DNA from: Streptomyces abyssomicinicus
GTDB lineage: Bacteria; Actinomycetota; Actinomycetes; Streptomycetales; Streptomycetaceae
Assembly (NCBI RefSeq): GCF_008974245.1
Contig: NZ_BBZI01000014.1
Coordinates: forward strand, 1 to 64,000
Direction: 5' to 3'
Length of the DNA: 64,000 nt
Both the position numbers and the translations under genes were made by a program. The notes under the pieces are model-generated. The model saw nothing but the letters and a program-made list of their open reading frames with translations, had not been told where the DNA came from and searched no databases. Below are positions 54,250 through 62,988 of this stretch, piece after piece (the stretch's first letter is position 1; every line of letters starts with the position of its first letter).

Positions 54250-55467
54250 CTACTGCGCGCTCACGGACTCGTAGAGCTTCTTCGCCTGCTCGTCGAGACG
54301 CGGTCCGGCCAGCCAGCCCGCGCTGATCGGGCCGATGGAGGTGTTGGACACCAGCGCCGGCTCGCCGTTCACCTCGGCGATCCAGCCACCGCCGGAGGAA
54401 CCGGCCGTCATCGTGCAGCCGATGCGGTACATGGTCGGGTCACTCGCCACGACGGACAGGCGGCCCGGCTTGTCCTGGCACTGGAACATCCGCTCACCGT
54501 CGAACGGCTCCGCGGCCGGGTAGCCGGTCGCGGTGATGCTGTCGATGTCCGGCACCGCCGGGGCGTCGAACCCCACCGGCGTCGCGGCGCCGACCGTCTC
54601 CTCCAGCGACTTCCCGCCGCCGTTCTCCGGGGTCACCTTGAGCACGGCGTAGTCGAACGGAGCCCCGTTGCCGCCGGTCTGACCGCCCTGCGCGATCCAC
54701 TGGTCGGAGGTCATCGCGACCTGGGCCCACCACAGGCCGTGCGGAGCGATCTTCTCGGGGGCGGCGCCGGCCAGCTCCTGCCCGCTCATGGCCTGGTCGT
54801 TGTAGGAGGGCACGAAGGCGATGTTGCGGTACCAGCCGCCCTCCTTACCGGCGTGCACGCAGTGGCCGGCCGTCCACACCAGGTTGGACTTCCCCGGGTT
54901 GGCCGGGTCCTCCACGACCGTCGCCGAGCAGACCATGGTGCCCTGCGGCCCGTCGAAGAAGAGCTTGCCCGCGGTCGGCGCCGAGTCGCCGTACGGGGCG
55001 GAGACCTCGGCGGCCTCCACCGGCGCGGGCGTCGGGTCGGTCACTCCCTGGTCGTCGGCGATGTCGCTCTCGTCGACCGTGCTCTCCGGCTCCTCGGCCT
55101 CCCGCATGCGGTCGGGGTTCCAGAGGTCCTCGATGATCGGGTTGATGAACTGGTCGGCCTCGCGCAGCCAGTCGTCCTTGTCCCAGTTCTTCCAGGCGCC
55201 GCCGCGCCACTCCTCGAGGTCGATCCCGTGTTCCTTGAGCTTGTCGGTCAGCTCCTGGGGGATCTTGATCTTGCCCTCGTCCGGGAGGGACACGGGCGGC
55301 TTGTCGGCGGCCTCTGTGTCCTCCGGACCGCAGGCTCCCGCGGTCAGGGCGAGGGCCGAGGCCAGGACCACGGCGGCGAAGGGGCGGAAGGCTCCGCGCC
55401 GCGTGCTCGCTGTCCGGCCCGTGGTGGTTTCCCGGCCGGTCGGGAACGGCGGGCGTATGGGTCGCAT
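54250..55467 (-). CDS. trypsin-like serine protease lipoprotein
   Basis: A 405-residue exported protein. The signal peptide ends in a lipobox (LTAGAC, lipidated Cys near 46), followed by an acidic linker and a chymotrypsin-fold domain from about 160. The catalytic triad is His in WTAGHC, Asp in FDYAVLKV and Ser in TAGSSGGGW. This is the V8-like/glutamyl-endopeptidase style seen in other Streptomyces membrane-linked proteases. ATG with GGGGGAG nine bases upstream. It is divergent from the NIS-type operon. Substrate unknown. Confidence 0.88.
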   Translation of the reverse strand: MRPIRPPFPTGRETTTGRTASTRRGAFRPFAAVVLASALALTAGACGPEDTEAADKPPVSLPDEGKIKIPQELTDKLKEHGIDLEEWRGGAWKNWDKDDWLREADQFINPIIEDLWNPDRMREAEEPESTVDESDIADDQGVTDPTPAPVEAAEVSAPYGDSAPTAGKLFFDGPQGTMVCSATVVEDPANPGKSNLVWTAGHCVHAGKEGGWYRNIAFVPSYNDQAMSGQELAGAAPEKIAPHGLWWAQVAMTSDQWIAQGGQTGGNGAPFDYAVLKVTPENGGGKSLEETVGAATPVGFDAPAVPDIDSITATGYPAAEPFDGERMFQCQDKPGRLSVVASDPTMYRIGCTMTAGSSGGGWIAEVNGEPALVSNTSIGPISAGWLAGPRLDEQAKKLYESVSAQ

Positions 55468-55533
55468 GTTCAGGACTCCCCCTGGCGTGTGCGCTTGGAC
55501 ATGGTGGGACCGGTCACCCACGGTGCCCGATCG

Positions 55534-55556
55534 GCCACCCCACCCTAGGGGGTGGC
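55534..55556. promoter_or_regulatory. inverted repeat in the divergent protease / NIS operon region
   Basis: GCCACCCC (55534-55541) and GGGGTGGC (55549-55556) form an 8-bp inverted repeat with a 7-base loop, in the 258-base divergent gap. It does not resemble the TTAGGTTAGGCTAACCTAA-type iron box of DmdR repressors, and none was found in this gap. Confidence 0.35.
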
Positions 55557-55725
55557 TGTGGGTGGTCGCCGACGGGCAGGCAACGGTTCCGTCACGAGGG
55601 GTGGCTTGAGGCGTCCACCAGGGGGTTCCGGCACACGTCCTCCCGCGCTGCTTCCCCGGAACTTCACTGTCACCCGTGTCCCCGACGGAGGGACGGCAGT
55701 TGTAGCGGTGAGGGGACGGCTGTCC

Positions 55726-56868
55726 ATGCGCGGCCCCGATGTCGTGAGGCGGCGGGAGGACCAGAGGGTGGCCTTGACCGGGACGGTGCGCAGGCAACCG
55801 CTGCGGGAGTCGTCGGCGCGGACCTATGCGCGTGCCCTGCCGATCGTGCCGGTGCGCGCCCGGGGGATGACCGTCGAGGGCGCGGACGGCCGCCGCTACC
55901 TGGACTGCCTCTCCGGCGACGGGGCGCTCGCACTGGGACACAACCACCCCGTGGTGCTGGCGGCGGTGCGTGAGGTGCTGGACTCCGGCGCGCCCATCGG
56001 CGTCCTGGACCTGTCCACGCCGGTGGAGGAGCGGTTCCTCGCCGAACTGCTGGCCACGCTGCCGCCCGGGCTCGCGCGGTGCGCCCGGGTCAGGTTCTGC
56101 GGCCCCACGGTCGCCGACGCCCTCGCCCTGGCCGCCGGTCCGGCCGGGGGGGCCGGCGGGGTGGTCGTCGAGAGCGGGGTGGTCGTCGAGCCGGTGTCGG
56201 ACGACCGGCTGAGGCGACTGCGGGAGAGCACGCGCGAGCGGGGCGTCCCGCTGGTCGTCGACGAGACGGTGACGGGGGTCGGGCGGACCGGCGCCTTCTG
56301 GGCCGTGGAGCACAGCGGTGTGACGCCCGACGTGATGGTGCTGGCCAAGGCGATCGGCGGCAGCCTGCCGCTGGCCGTGGTGGTGCACCGGGAGGACCTG
56401 GACCTCGCCCCGGCGGCGGGCCCGCCGGCCGACGTGCCGCGCGGCAACCAGCTCGCCATGGCGGCCGGTGCCGCGACCCTGGCCCATGTCCGCGAGCAGC
56501 GGCTCGCCGCCCGGGCGGGTGAGGTCGGCGCCCGCATGCTCCGCCGGCTGCGGTCGCTGGCCGCGGGCCACCGGTGCGTCGGTGAGGTCGGCGGGCGAGG
56601 GCTGATGCTGGGCCTCGCGTTCGTCGACCCGGCCTCCGCGCCCGCGCCCGAGGTGGCCGCTGCCGTGCCCGGTCTCCCCGTGCCCGGTCTCGCCGCGGCG
56701 GTGCGGCGGGAGTGCCTGCGGCGCGGACTGATCGTGGGCATCGGCGGACCGCACGCCGAAGTCGTGCGTCTGCTGCCGCCGTTGACCGTCACCGACGAGC
56801 AGGCGGACGCCGTGCTGGAGCGGCTGGCCGACGCGGTGGAAGCGGCGGCGGGCGCCGCCCGATCCTGA
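55726..56868 (+). CDS. class III aminotransferase, internally shortened (diaminobutyrate-type)
   Basis: A 380-residue PLP enzyme resembling diaminobutyrate-2-oxoglutarate aminotransferases of siderophore clusters (RhbA-like). Present: the N-terminal GMTVEGADGRRYLDCLSGDG, the cofactor loop RFCGPTVADALALA, D179 (VVDETVTGVGRTG) for the PLP nitrogen, and K208 (LAKAIGGSLP), with the family's 29-residue Asp-Lys spacing. Missing: the roughly 90 residues normally between the cofactor loop and the Asp, including the aromatic-His-Gly motif that stacks on PLP. The frame is intact, so this is a shortened protein rather than a frameshift. ATG at 55726 with GGGGAC upstream; a GTG at 55708 is possible. First gene of the operon. 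Confidence 0.8.
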   Translation: MRGPDVVRRREDQRVALTGTVRRQPLRESSARTYARALPIVPVRARGMTVEGADGRRYLDCLSGDGALALGHNHPVVLAAVREVLDSGAPIGVLDLSTPVEERFLAELLATLPPGLARCARVRFCGPTVADALALAAGPAGGAGGVVVESGVVVEPVSDDRLRRLRESTRERGVPLVVDETVTGVGRTGAFWAVEHSGVTPDVMVLAKAIGGSLPLAVVVHREDLDLAPAAGPPADVPRGNQLAMAAGAATLAHVREQRLAARAGEVGARMLRRLRSLAAGHRCVGEVGGRGLMLGLAFVDPASAPAPEVAAAVPGLPVPGLAAAVRRECLRRGLIVGIGGPHAEVVRLLPPLTVTDEQADAVLERLADAVEAAAGAARS

Positions 56869-56878
56869 ACGACACCCA

Positions 56879-59800
56879 GTGAGGCCCGAGTTGAACGTCA
56901 CCCCCGAGTTGAACGTCACCACCGAGACCGAAGCACCCGTCCTCCGTGCCACGGGAGCCGCCGGCCCCTTGCCGCCCCTCGAGGCGGACGAGGCCGGCAA
57001 CGATCCGCTGCCGCCCGGCGCGCGGGAGAGCGCGGACTCCCCGGAAGGGGGCGAGTCGCGGAGCGGTACGGCCACGGCCGCTGACACCGAGACCGCGCCT
57101 GCGCGGCGGAGCGATGGCGACGTGGCCGACGCCTGGGACGGCGGTGCGCAGGCCGGTCCGTCCGCCGCGGTGGTGGCGTGCGGGGTGGTGGTCGCCGCGG
57201 AGGGCGCGGCCGAGGCGGACCCGCCGGAGGCGTTGGCGTGCCCGGCGGCTTCGTCGTCGACCGGCACCGGCGCGGAGACGACGGGGACCACGCCTGGGAC
57301 GGGGCCGGCGGGTGCCGGACCGGTGGGCGCCCCGGGGCTGCTGACCGGGCTTGCGGAGCTTCCGGCCGACGCGGCCGCGCCCGCTGTGGACGGGCGGGCG
57401 AGCGCGGTGGCGGACGCGGGGTCCTCGGCGGCGTCCCGGCGTGCGGAGGCCGGCGGGACGTCACCCTGCGAGAGCGAACTTCCGGACGCGGCGGTGACGG
57501 GGACCTCGTGGACGCCTGCCGGGGAGCACGATGGACCGGTGGCCGTCCCGGTGGCGGACGCGCGGGTTGCGGCCCGCCTGGTGGAAGTGGCCGAGCCTGC
57601 GGCGGTGGTGCGGCCCGGGGCCGGGGCGGACGGAGACGTGGTTGCCGGTGATGGGCGGCACTCCGGTGCGGTGGGGGTGGCCGAGTTCGGGCCGTTGGGG
57701 ATGCCGACCTTGGTGCCGGATGCCGTTCCGGTGGTGGATGCGCGGGTTTCGGTTGCTCCGGTGGAAGTGGCCGAGCCCGTGGCGGTGGTGCGGCCCGAAA
57801 CCGGGCCGGACGGATTCGTGATTGCCGGTGACCAGCAGCGGCACGCCGGTGCGGTGACGGTTGCCGAGTCCGGGTCCTTGGGGATGCCGACGTTCGTGCC
57901 GGATGCCGTTCCGGTGGTGGATGCGCGGGTTTCGGTTGCTCCGGTGGAAGTGGCCGAGCCCGTGGCGGTGGTGCGGCCCGGGGCCGGGGCGGACGGAGAC
58001 GTGGTTGCCGGTGATGGGCGGCACTCCGGTGCGGTGGGGGTGGCCGAGCCGGGGCCGTCAGGGGCGGTGGTGCCCGTGCCGGTGGTGGTTCCGGTGGCGG
58101 ACGAGGCCGCTTCCGTGACCCGGCGGCCGGGGCCGGTCCCGGACCTGGCGCCGGACCCGGTGGAGGGGCCGGACCCCCGTGCCGTGGCCGACGCCGCCAC
58201 CGTGGAGAACCTGCTGCGCTGCTGGGTCCGGGAACGGCGACTGCCCGCGCCCCCGGCCGGACGCCCGCTGCGGATGCCGCTGCCCGCCACCGGCACCGAA
58301 CTGGTGGTGCCGGTCCGCCACTGGTCGCCCACCGGGCTGCACCGCTTCGGTCCCGTCCGGCCGGGCGGCGCCGAGACGGCAGCCCCGGTCGACGCCGCGC
58401 TCCTGGCCGCTCTGCTGGCGCGGGAGACGGCGGAGGGGGCGGCAGCGGACGGAGAAGGCCGGGAGGGCGGAACCAACGCCGAACACGGGGCCGACAGCGC
58501 CCACGGGGCGGCCAACAGCGTGAACGGGACCGGCAGGGCGGACGCCGCAGGTACGAGGGTCCACGGCCCGGACCTGGTGGCACGGGTGGTCGACTCGGTC
58601 CGCAACACCGCCGTCTTCCTCGCGGACCGCGCCGCCCGCCGCGAACAGGACCCGGCGCCCGGCCGTGCCGACCTCTTCCTCACCGCCGAGCAGGCGCTCC
58701 TCCTCGGCCACCCCCTCCACCCGACGCCCAAGAGCCGAGAGGGTCTGACGGACGAGGAACTCGCACGCCACTCCCCGGAGACCCGCGGGGCCTTCCCCCT
58801 CCACTGGGTGGCCGTCGCCCCGGACGTGCTGGCCGCCGACTCGGCCTGGACCGAGCGCGGCAGGGTGGTCCCCGCCCCCGCCCTCACCGCACGGCTCCTC
58901 GGCCCCGCCCCCGACGCCCCCGCCGGCCACGCGCCGCTGCCCGTGCACCCCTGGCAGTGGCGGCGCCTGCGCGAGGACGACCGGGTGGCCGAGCTGCTCG
59001 ACGCCGGCCGGCTGACCGATCTCGGCCCGCACGGCGCCCCGTGGAGCCCCACCTCCTCCGTCCGCACCCTCTACCGCACCGGCGCGCCCGCCATGCTCAA
59101 GCTCTCGCTGGGCCTGCGCATCACCAACTCCCGCCGGGAGAACCTGCGCAAGGAACTCCACCGCGGGGTGGAGGTCCACCGGCTGCTGCGCGGCGGCCTC
59201 GGCCGGCGCGTCCGCGCCGCGCACCCCGGCTTCGACATCGTCCGCGACCCCGCCTGGCTGGCCGTGGACGCCCCGGACGGCAGCCCCGTGCACGGGCTGG
59301 ACGCGGTGATCCGGCACAACCCGTTCGGCCCGACCGACGACGTGTGCTGCGTCGCCTCGCTCTGCGCCCCCCGGCCCGCCTGCACCCGCCGCCCCGGCGA
59401 GCCCGTCTCCCGGCTGGCCGCCCTGGTCACCGCCCTCGCCGACCGCACCGGGCGGCCGCCGACCGCCGTCTGCGCCGAGTGGTTCCTGCGCTACCTGGAG
59501 TGCGTCGTGCGCCCCGTCCTCCGGCTGGACGGCGAGGCCGGCATCGCCCTGGAGGCCCACCAGCAGAACACCCTGCTCCTCCTCGACGCGGACGGCTGGC
59601 CCGTCGGCGGCCGTTACCGGGACAACCAGGGCTACTACTTCCGCGCGTCCCGCCGCGCCGGGCTGGAGGCCCTGCTGCCCGGGGTCGGCGACCGCAGCGA
59701 CACCTTCGTGGACGACGACGTCACCGACGAACGGTTCGCCTACTACCTCGGTGTCAACAACGTGCTGGGCCTCATCGGGGCGTTCGGCTCTCAGGGACTC

Positions 59801-60025
59801 ACCGACGAACGTCTGCTGCTCGCCGCGTTCCGCCGCTTCCTGGCCGATGCCGCCACGGGACCGGACGCCACCGGCTCCCCCCTGCCCGCCCGGCTGCTGG
59901 AGGAGCCCCTGCTGCGCTGCAAGGCCAACCTGCTCACCCGGCTGCGCGGCCTCGACGAACTGGTCGGCCCGGTCGACACCCAGTCCGTGTACGTCACCGT
60001 CGCCAACCCGGTGCACGCCCGGTGA
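56879..60025 (+). CDS. IucA/IucC-family NIS siderophore synthetase with long repeat-rich N-terminal extension
   Basis: Joins carboxylates to amines or alcohols through acyl-adenylates. 1048 residues, while the family is usually near 600. Residues 1-430 are Val/Ala/Gly/Pro-rich and contain three tandem copies of a 60-61-residue unit (223-282, 283-343, 344-403). The catalytic part (about 440-1045) has the ATP-site motif HPLHPTPKSREG (from H611), K741 in MLKLSLGLRITNS, and GIALEAHQQNTLL (from G888). GTG lies 10 bases after the aminotransferase stop without a clear ribosome site. The extension keeps a coding-like third-position bias, so it is probably translated, but an internal start near 58140 cannot be excluded. 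The next gene overlaps its stop. Confidence 0.87.
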   Translation: MRPELNVTPELNVTTETEAPVLRATGAAGPLPPLEADEAGNDPLPPGARESADSPEGGESRSGTATAADTETAPARRSDGDVADAWDGGAQAGPSAAVVACGVVVAAEGAAEADPPEALACPAASSSTGTGAETTGTTPGTGPAGAGPVGAPGLLTGLAELPADAAAPAVDGRASAVADAGSSAASRRAEAGGTSPCESELPDAAVTGTSWTPAGEHDGPVAVPVADARVAARLVEVAEPAAVVRPGAGADGDVVAGDGRHSGAVGVAEFGPLGMPTLVPDAVPVVDARVSVAPVEVAEPVAVVRPETGPDGFVIAGDQQRHAGAVTVAESGSLGMPTFVPDAVPVVDARVSVAPVEVAEPVAVVRPGAGADGDVVAGDGRHSGAVGVAEPGPSGAVVPVPVVVPVADEAASVTRRPGPVPDLAPDPVEGPDPRAVADAATVENLLRCWVRERRLPAPPAGRPLRMPLPATGTELVVPVRHWSPTGLHRFGPVRPGGAETAAPVDAALLAALLARETAEGAAADGEGREGGTNAEHGADSAHGAANSVNGTGRADAAGTRVHGPDLVARVVDSVRNTAVFLADRAARREQDPAPGRADLFLTAEQALLLGHPLHPTPKSREGLTDEELARHSPETRGAFPLHWVAVAPDVLAADSAWTERGRVVPAPALTARLLGPAPDAPAGHAPLPVHPWQWRRLREDDRVAELLDAGRLTDLGPHGAPWSPTSSVRTLYRTGAPAMLKLSLGLRITNSRRENLRKELHRGVEVHRLLRGGLGRRVRAAHPGFDIVRDPAWLAVDAPDGSPVHGLDAVIRHNPFGPTDDVCCVASLCAPRPACTRRPGEPVSRLAALVTALADRTGRPPTAVCAEWFLRYLECVVRPVLRLDGEAGIALEAHQQNTLLLLDADGWPVGGRYRDNQGYYFRASRRAGLEALLPGVGDRSDTFVDDDVTDERFAYYLGVNNVLGLIGAFGSQGLTDERLLLAAFRRFLADAATGPDATGSPLPARLLEEPLLRCKANLLTRLRGLDELVGPVDTQSVYVTVANPVHAR
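57545..58087 (+). repeat. three tandem 180/183/180-bp repeats inside the NIS synthetase gene
   Basis: Units start at 57545, 57725 and 57908. Each encodes a 60-61-residue block starting VPV(A/V)DARV and containing EVAEP(A/V)AVVRP and (V/I)AGD. Copies 2 and 3 are identical over about 70 bases at their start, so they duplicated recently; copy 2 has one extra codon. All differences keep the frame. Confidence 0.92.
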
Positions 60026-60639
60026 GCGCCCCGTCGGGCACCCGCGCCCCGGCGCGCGCCCGGAGCGATCGCCTGGGCGACGTGGCGGGCTGGGGCCCCG
60101 TCGCGACCCCCGACGGCCCGTTCCTGCTGCTGCCGGTGCGGGACCGGGAACACCTCGGCCTGCTGCACCGCTGGATGAACGACCCCGTGGTGGCGGAGTA
60201 CTGGGACCTCGCAGGACCGCCAGCGCGCACCGAGGAGCACCTGCGGGCGCAGACCGGGGGCGACGGCCGCAGCGTGCCCTGCCTCGGGCTGCTCGACGGC
60301 CGGCCGACGAGCTACTGGGAGATCTACCGCGCCGACCTCGACCCGCTCGCGGACCACTACGCCGCGCGCCCCCACGACACCGGCGTGCATCTGCTGATCG
60401 GCGAGGCCGCCGACCGGGGGCGGGGACTGGGCACCCTGCTGCTGGACGCCGTGGCCCGCCTGGTGCTCGACCGGCGTCCCGGCTGCCTGCGGCTGGTCGC
60501 CGAGCCCGACCTGCGCAACCACGCCTCCCTCGGCGCCTTCCGGAAGGCGGGATTCCGTCGGGCGGGCACCCTTGAGCTGCCCGGCAAGCGGGCCGCCCTG
60601 ATGATCCGGGGGCGGGGTGTTGTCGGAGGGACGCACTAG
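60022..60639 (+). CDS. GNAT acyltransferase of the IucB/RhbD/MbtK type
   Basis: A 205-residue GNAT enzyme of the kind that acylates N-hydroxylated amines in siderophore assembly. The siderophore-type motif HRWMNDPVVAEYW (50-61) is present, as are the acyl-CoA loop ADRGRGLGTLL and the C-terminal NHASLGAFRKAGF. The GTG overlaps the synthetase stop as GTGA, so the two are coupled. The first 30 residues are basic and Pro-rich. Together with the two upstream genes it resembles rhbA-rhbC-rhbD without the decarboxylase and monooxygenase. Confidence 0.88.
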   Translation: MSAPSGTRAPARARSDRLGDVAGWGPVATPDGPFLLLPVRDREHLGLLHRWMNDPVVAEYWDLAGPPARTEEHLRAQTGGDGRSVPCLGLLDGRPTSYWEIYRADLDPLADHYAARPHDTGVHLLIGEAADRGRGLGTLLLDAVARLVLDRRPGCLRLVAEPDLRNHASLGAFRKAGFRRAGTLELPGKRAALMIRGRGVVGGTH

Positions 60640-60652
60640 GGTTGGTGGGGCT

Positions 60653-62626
60653 ATGACGAAGCCCTCTCTTCCCGAACTCCTGCACGCCGCCGTCGGCGCC
60701 GTCGGCGGCACGGAGCGTCCCGGCCAGGTGGCCATGGCCGAAGCCGTCGCGGAGGCCATCGACGACGGCACCCACCTGCTGGTCCAGGCCGGCACCGGCA
60801 CCGGTAAGTCGCTCGGCTACCTGGTGCCCAGCCTGGCGCACGGGGAGCGTGTGGTCATCGCCACCGCCACCCTGGCGCTGCAGCGGCAGCTCGTCGAACG
60901 CGACCTGCCGCGCACGGTGGACGCCCTGCACCCGCTGCTGCGCCGTCGGCCCGAGTACGCGATACTCAAGGGCCGCTCCAACTACCTCTGCCTGCACCGG
61001 CTGCACGAGGGAATGCCGCAGGACGAGGACGAGGGCCTCTTCGACCAGTTCGAGGCCGCCGCCCCCACCAGCAAGCTCGGCCAGGACCTGCTGCGCCTGC
61101 GCGACTGGGCCGACGAGACCGAGAACGGGGACCGGGACGACCTGACGCCGGGCGTCTCCGACCGGGCCTGGCAGCAGGTGTCGGTCTCCTCCCGCGAATG
61201 CCTGGGAGCCTCCAAGTGCGCCTACGGCGCGGAGTGCTTCGCGGAGGCGGCCCGTGAGCGGGCCAAGCTCGCCGAGGTGATCGTCACCAACCACGCGCTG
61301 CTGGCCATCGACGCCATCGAGGGCGCGCCGGTGGTTCCGCAGCACGAGGTGCTGATCGTCGACGAGGCCCACGAGCTGGTCTCCCGGGTCACCGGCGTCG
61401 CCACCGGCGAGCTGACCCCCGGCCAGGTCGGCCGTGCGGTGCGCCGCGCGGCCAAGCTGGTCGACGAGAAGTTCGCCGACCAGCTCCAGACCGCCTCGGA
61501 GGGCTTCGAGCGGGTGATGGAACTGGCGCTGCCCGGGCGCCTGGAGGAGATCCCCGAGGACCTGGCCTACGCGCTGACCGCGTTGCGGGACGCCTGCCGG
61601 TCGGTGATCTCCGCCCTCGGCAACACCCGCGACAAGTCCGTCCAGGACGAGGACGCGGTCCGCAAGCAGGCCCTGGCGTCGGTGGAGAACGTGCACGCCG
61701 TGGCCGAGCGGATCACCCACGGCAACGAGTGGGACGTGGTCTGGTACGAACGGCACGACCGCTTCGGCGCCTCGCTGAGGGTGGCGCCGCTGTCCGTGGC
61801 CGGGCTGATGCGCGAGAAGCTGTTCGCCGACCGCAGCGTGGTGCTGGCCTCCGCCACGCTCAAGCTGGGCGGCGACTTCAACGGCGTCGCCGGCTCGCTG
61901 GGGCTCGGCCCCGAGGGCCTGGAGGGCGACGACCTCCCGCAGTGGAAGGGCGTGGACGTCGGATCGCCGTTCGACTACCCGAAGCAGGGCATCCTCTACG
62001 TCGCCAAGCACCTCGCCCGGCCGGCCCGGGACGGGGACCGGGCGGACATGCTGGACGAGCTCACCGAGCTGATCCAGGCCGCCGGCGGGCGCACGCTCGG
62101 ACTCTTCTCCTCGATGCGGGCCGCCCAGCTCGCCGCGGAGGAGCTGCGGGAACGGATCCCCGAGTTCCCCGTGCTGCTGCAGGGCGAGGAGACGCTCGGC
62201 GAACTGATCAAGAACTTCGCCGCCGACCCGAAGACCTGCCTGTTCGGCACGCTCTCGCTCTGGCAGGGCGTGGACGTGCCGGGTCCCAGCTGCCAGCTGG
62301 TCGTGATGGACAAGATCCCCTTCCCGCGGCCCGACGACCCGCTGATGAGCGCGCGGCAGAAGGCCGTGGAGGAAGGCGGCGGCAACGGCTTCATGGCGGT
62401 CGCCGCGACCCACGCGGCGCTGCTGATGGCCCAGGGAGCCGGACGGCTGGTCCGGGCCACGGGAGACCGCGGCGTGGTCGCGGTGCTCGACCAGCGCCTG
62501 GCCACGGCCCGCTACGGCAGCTTCCTCAAAGCCTCACTGCCCGACTTCTGGTACACGACCGACCGGAACCAGGTCCGCCGCTCGCTCGCCGCCATCGACG
62601 CAACCGCCCAGGCGGAGGGGAGCTGA
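60653..62626 (+). CDS. DinG/YoaA-type (XPD family) ATP-dependent DNA helicase
   Basis: A superfamily 2 iron-sulphur helicase of 657 residues. Walker A is AGTGTGKS (near residue 47), the DEAH box is LIVDEAHELV, and the C-terminal motifs are GLFSSMRAA, SLWQGVDVPG and GAGRLVRATGDRG. Cysteines that could hold the 4Fe-4S cluster lie in NYLCLHRL and in the segment CLGASKCAYGAECF. ATG with GGTGGGG upstream; a GTG 12 codons earlier is less likely. It stands next to lexA, convergent, but no LexA box is visible in front of it. Confidence 0.9.
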   Translation: MTKPSLPELLHAAVGAVGGTERPGQVAMAEAVAEAIDDGTHLLVQAGTGTGKSLGYLVPSLAHGERVVIATATLALQRQLVERDLPRTVDALHPLLRRRPEYAILKGRSNYLCLHRLHEGMPQDEDEGLFDQFEAAAPTSKLGQDLLRLRDWADETENGDRDDLTPGVSDRAWQQVSVSSRECLGASKCAYGAECFAEAARERAKLAEVIVTNHALLAIDAIEGAPVVPQHEVLIVDEAHELVSRVTGVATGELTPGQVGRAVRRAAKLVDEKFADQLQTASEGFERVMELALPGRLEEIPEDLAYALTALRDACRSVISALGNTRDKSVQDEDAVRKQALASVENVHAVAERITHGNEWDVVWYERHDRFGASLRVAPLSVAGLMREKLFADRSVVLASATLKLGGDFNGVAGSLGLGPEGLEGDDLPQWKGVDVGSPFDYPKQGILYVAKHLARPARDGDRADMLDELTELIQAAGGRTLGLFSSMRAAQLAAEELRERIPEFPVLLQGEETLGELIKNFAADPKTCLFGTLSLWQGVDVPGPSCQLVVMDKIPFPRPDDPLMSARQKAVEEGGGNGFMAVAATHAALLMAQGAGRLVRATGDRGVVAVLDQRLATARYGSFLKASLPDFWYTTDRNQVRRSLAAIDATAQAEGS

Positions 62627-62776
62627 CCGCCGGGTGACCTGACCGGTCGCCGTCCGAGCGCCCGTCGGGAAGCGGCACGGCGATGCCCGATAGGGGCGGC
62701 GGCAGTGCGTCGCGATCGGTGGCTGAGGGATCGCACGCGGGCGAAAGCCTCGGTCGCCGCGTAGGAAGGCCCCGAG

Positions 62777-62875
62777 GCCAAGGCCACCGGGCCAAGGCCA
62801 CCGGGCCAAGGTCACCGGGCCGAGACCTCCAGGCCAAGGTCACCGGGCCGAGACCTCCAGGCCAAGGCCACCGGG
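62777..62875. repeat. 14-15-bp tandem array between the helicase and lexA
   Basis: About seven units: GGCCAAGGCCACCGG or GGCCAAGGTCACCGG, interleaved twice with GCCGAGACCTCCA. It occupies the centre of the 362-base gap (62627-62988) between two convergent genes; no gene is supported there. Confidence 0.88.
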
Positions 62876-62924
62876 ACGCGGCGGCGGCACGCCGGCACGG
62901 CAGGACCCGGCGGCGGACGCAGCA

Positions 62925-62958
62925 GGGCCCCGGAACCGGCGCAGGGGTTCCGGGGCCC
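62925..62958. terminator. lexA terminator
   Basis: A perfect 13-bp stem (62925-62937 with 62946-62958) with an 8-base loop lies 30 bases beyond the lexA stop. Confidence 0.75.
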
Positions 62959-62988
62959 GATCAAGCGCGGCCGGGAGGGCCGCTGGTC

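Noticed and set aside
55534..55556. Iron box for the NIS-type operon
   Set aside because: The inverted repeat is GC-rich and does not resemble the DmdR/IdeR consensus.
58058..62413. 4.3-kb minus-strand frame opposite the NIS synthetase, acyltransferase and helicase
   Set aside because: It runs antisense across three well-supported genes and shows no recognisable domain.
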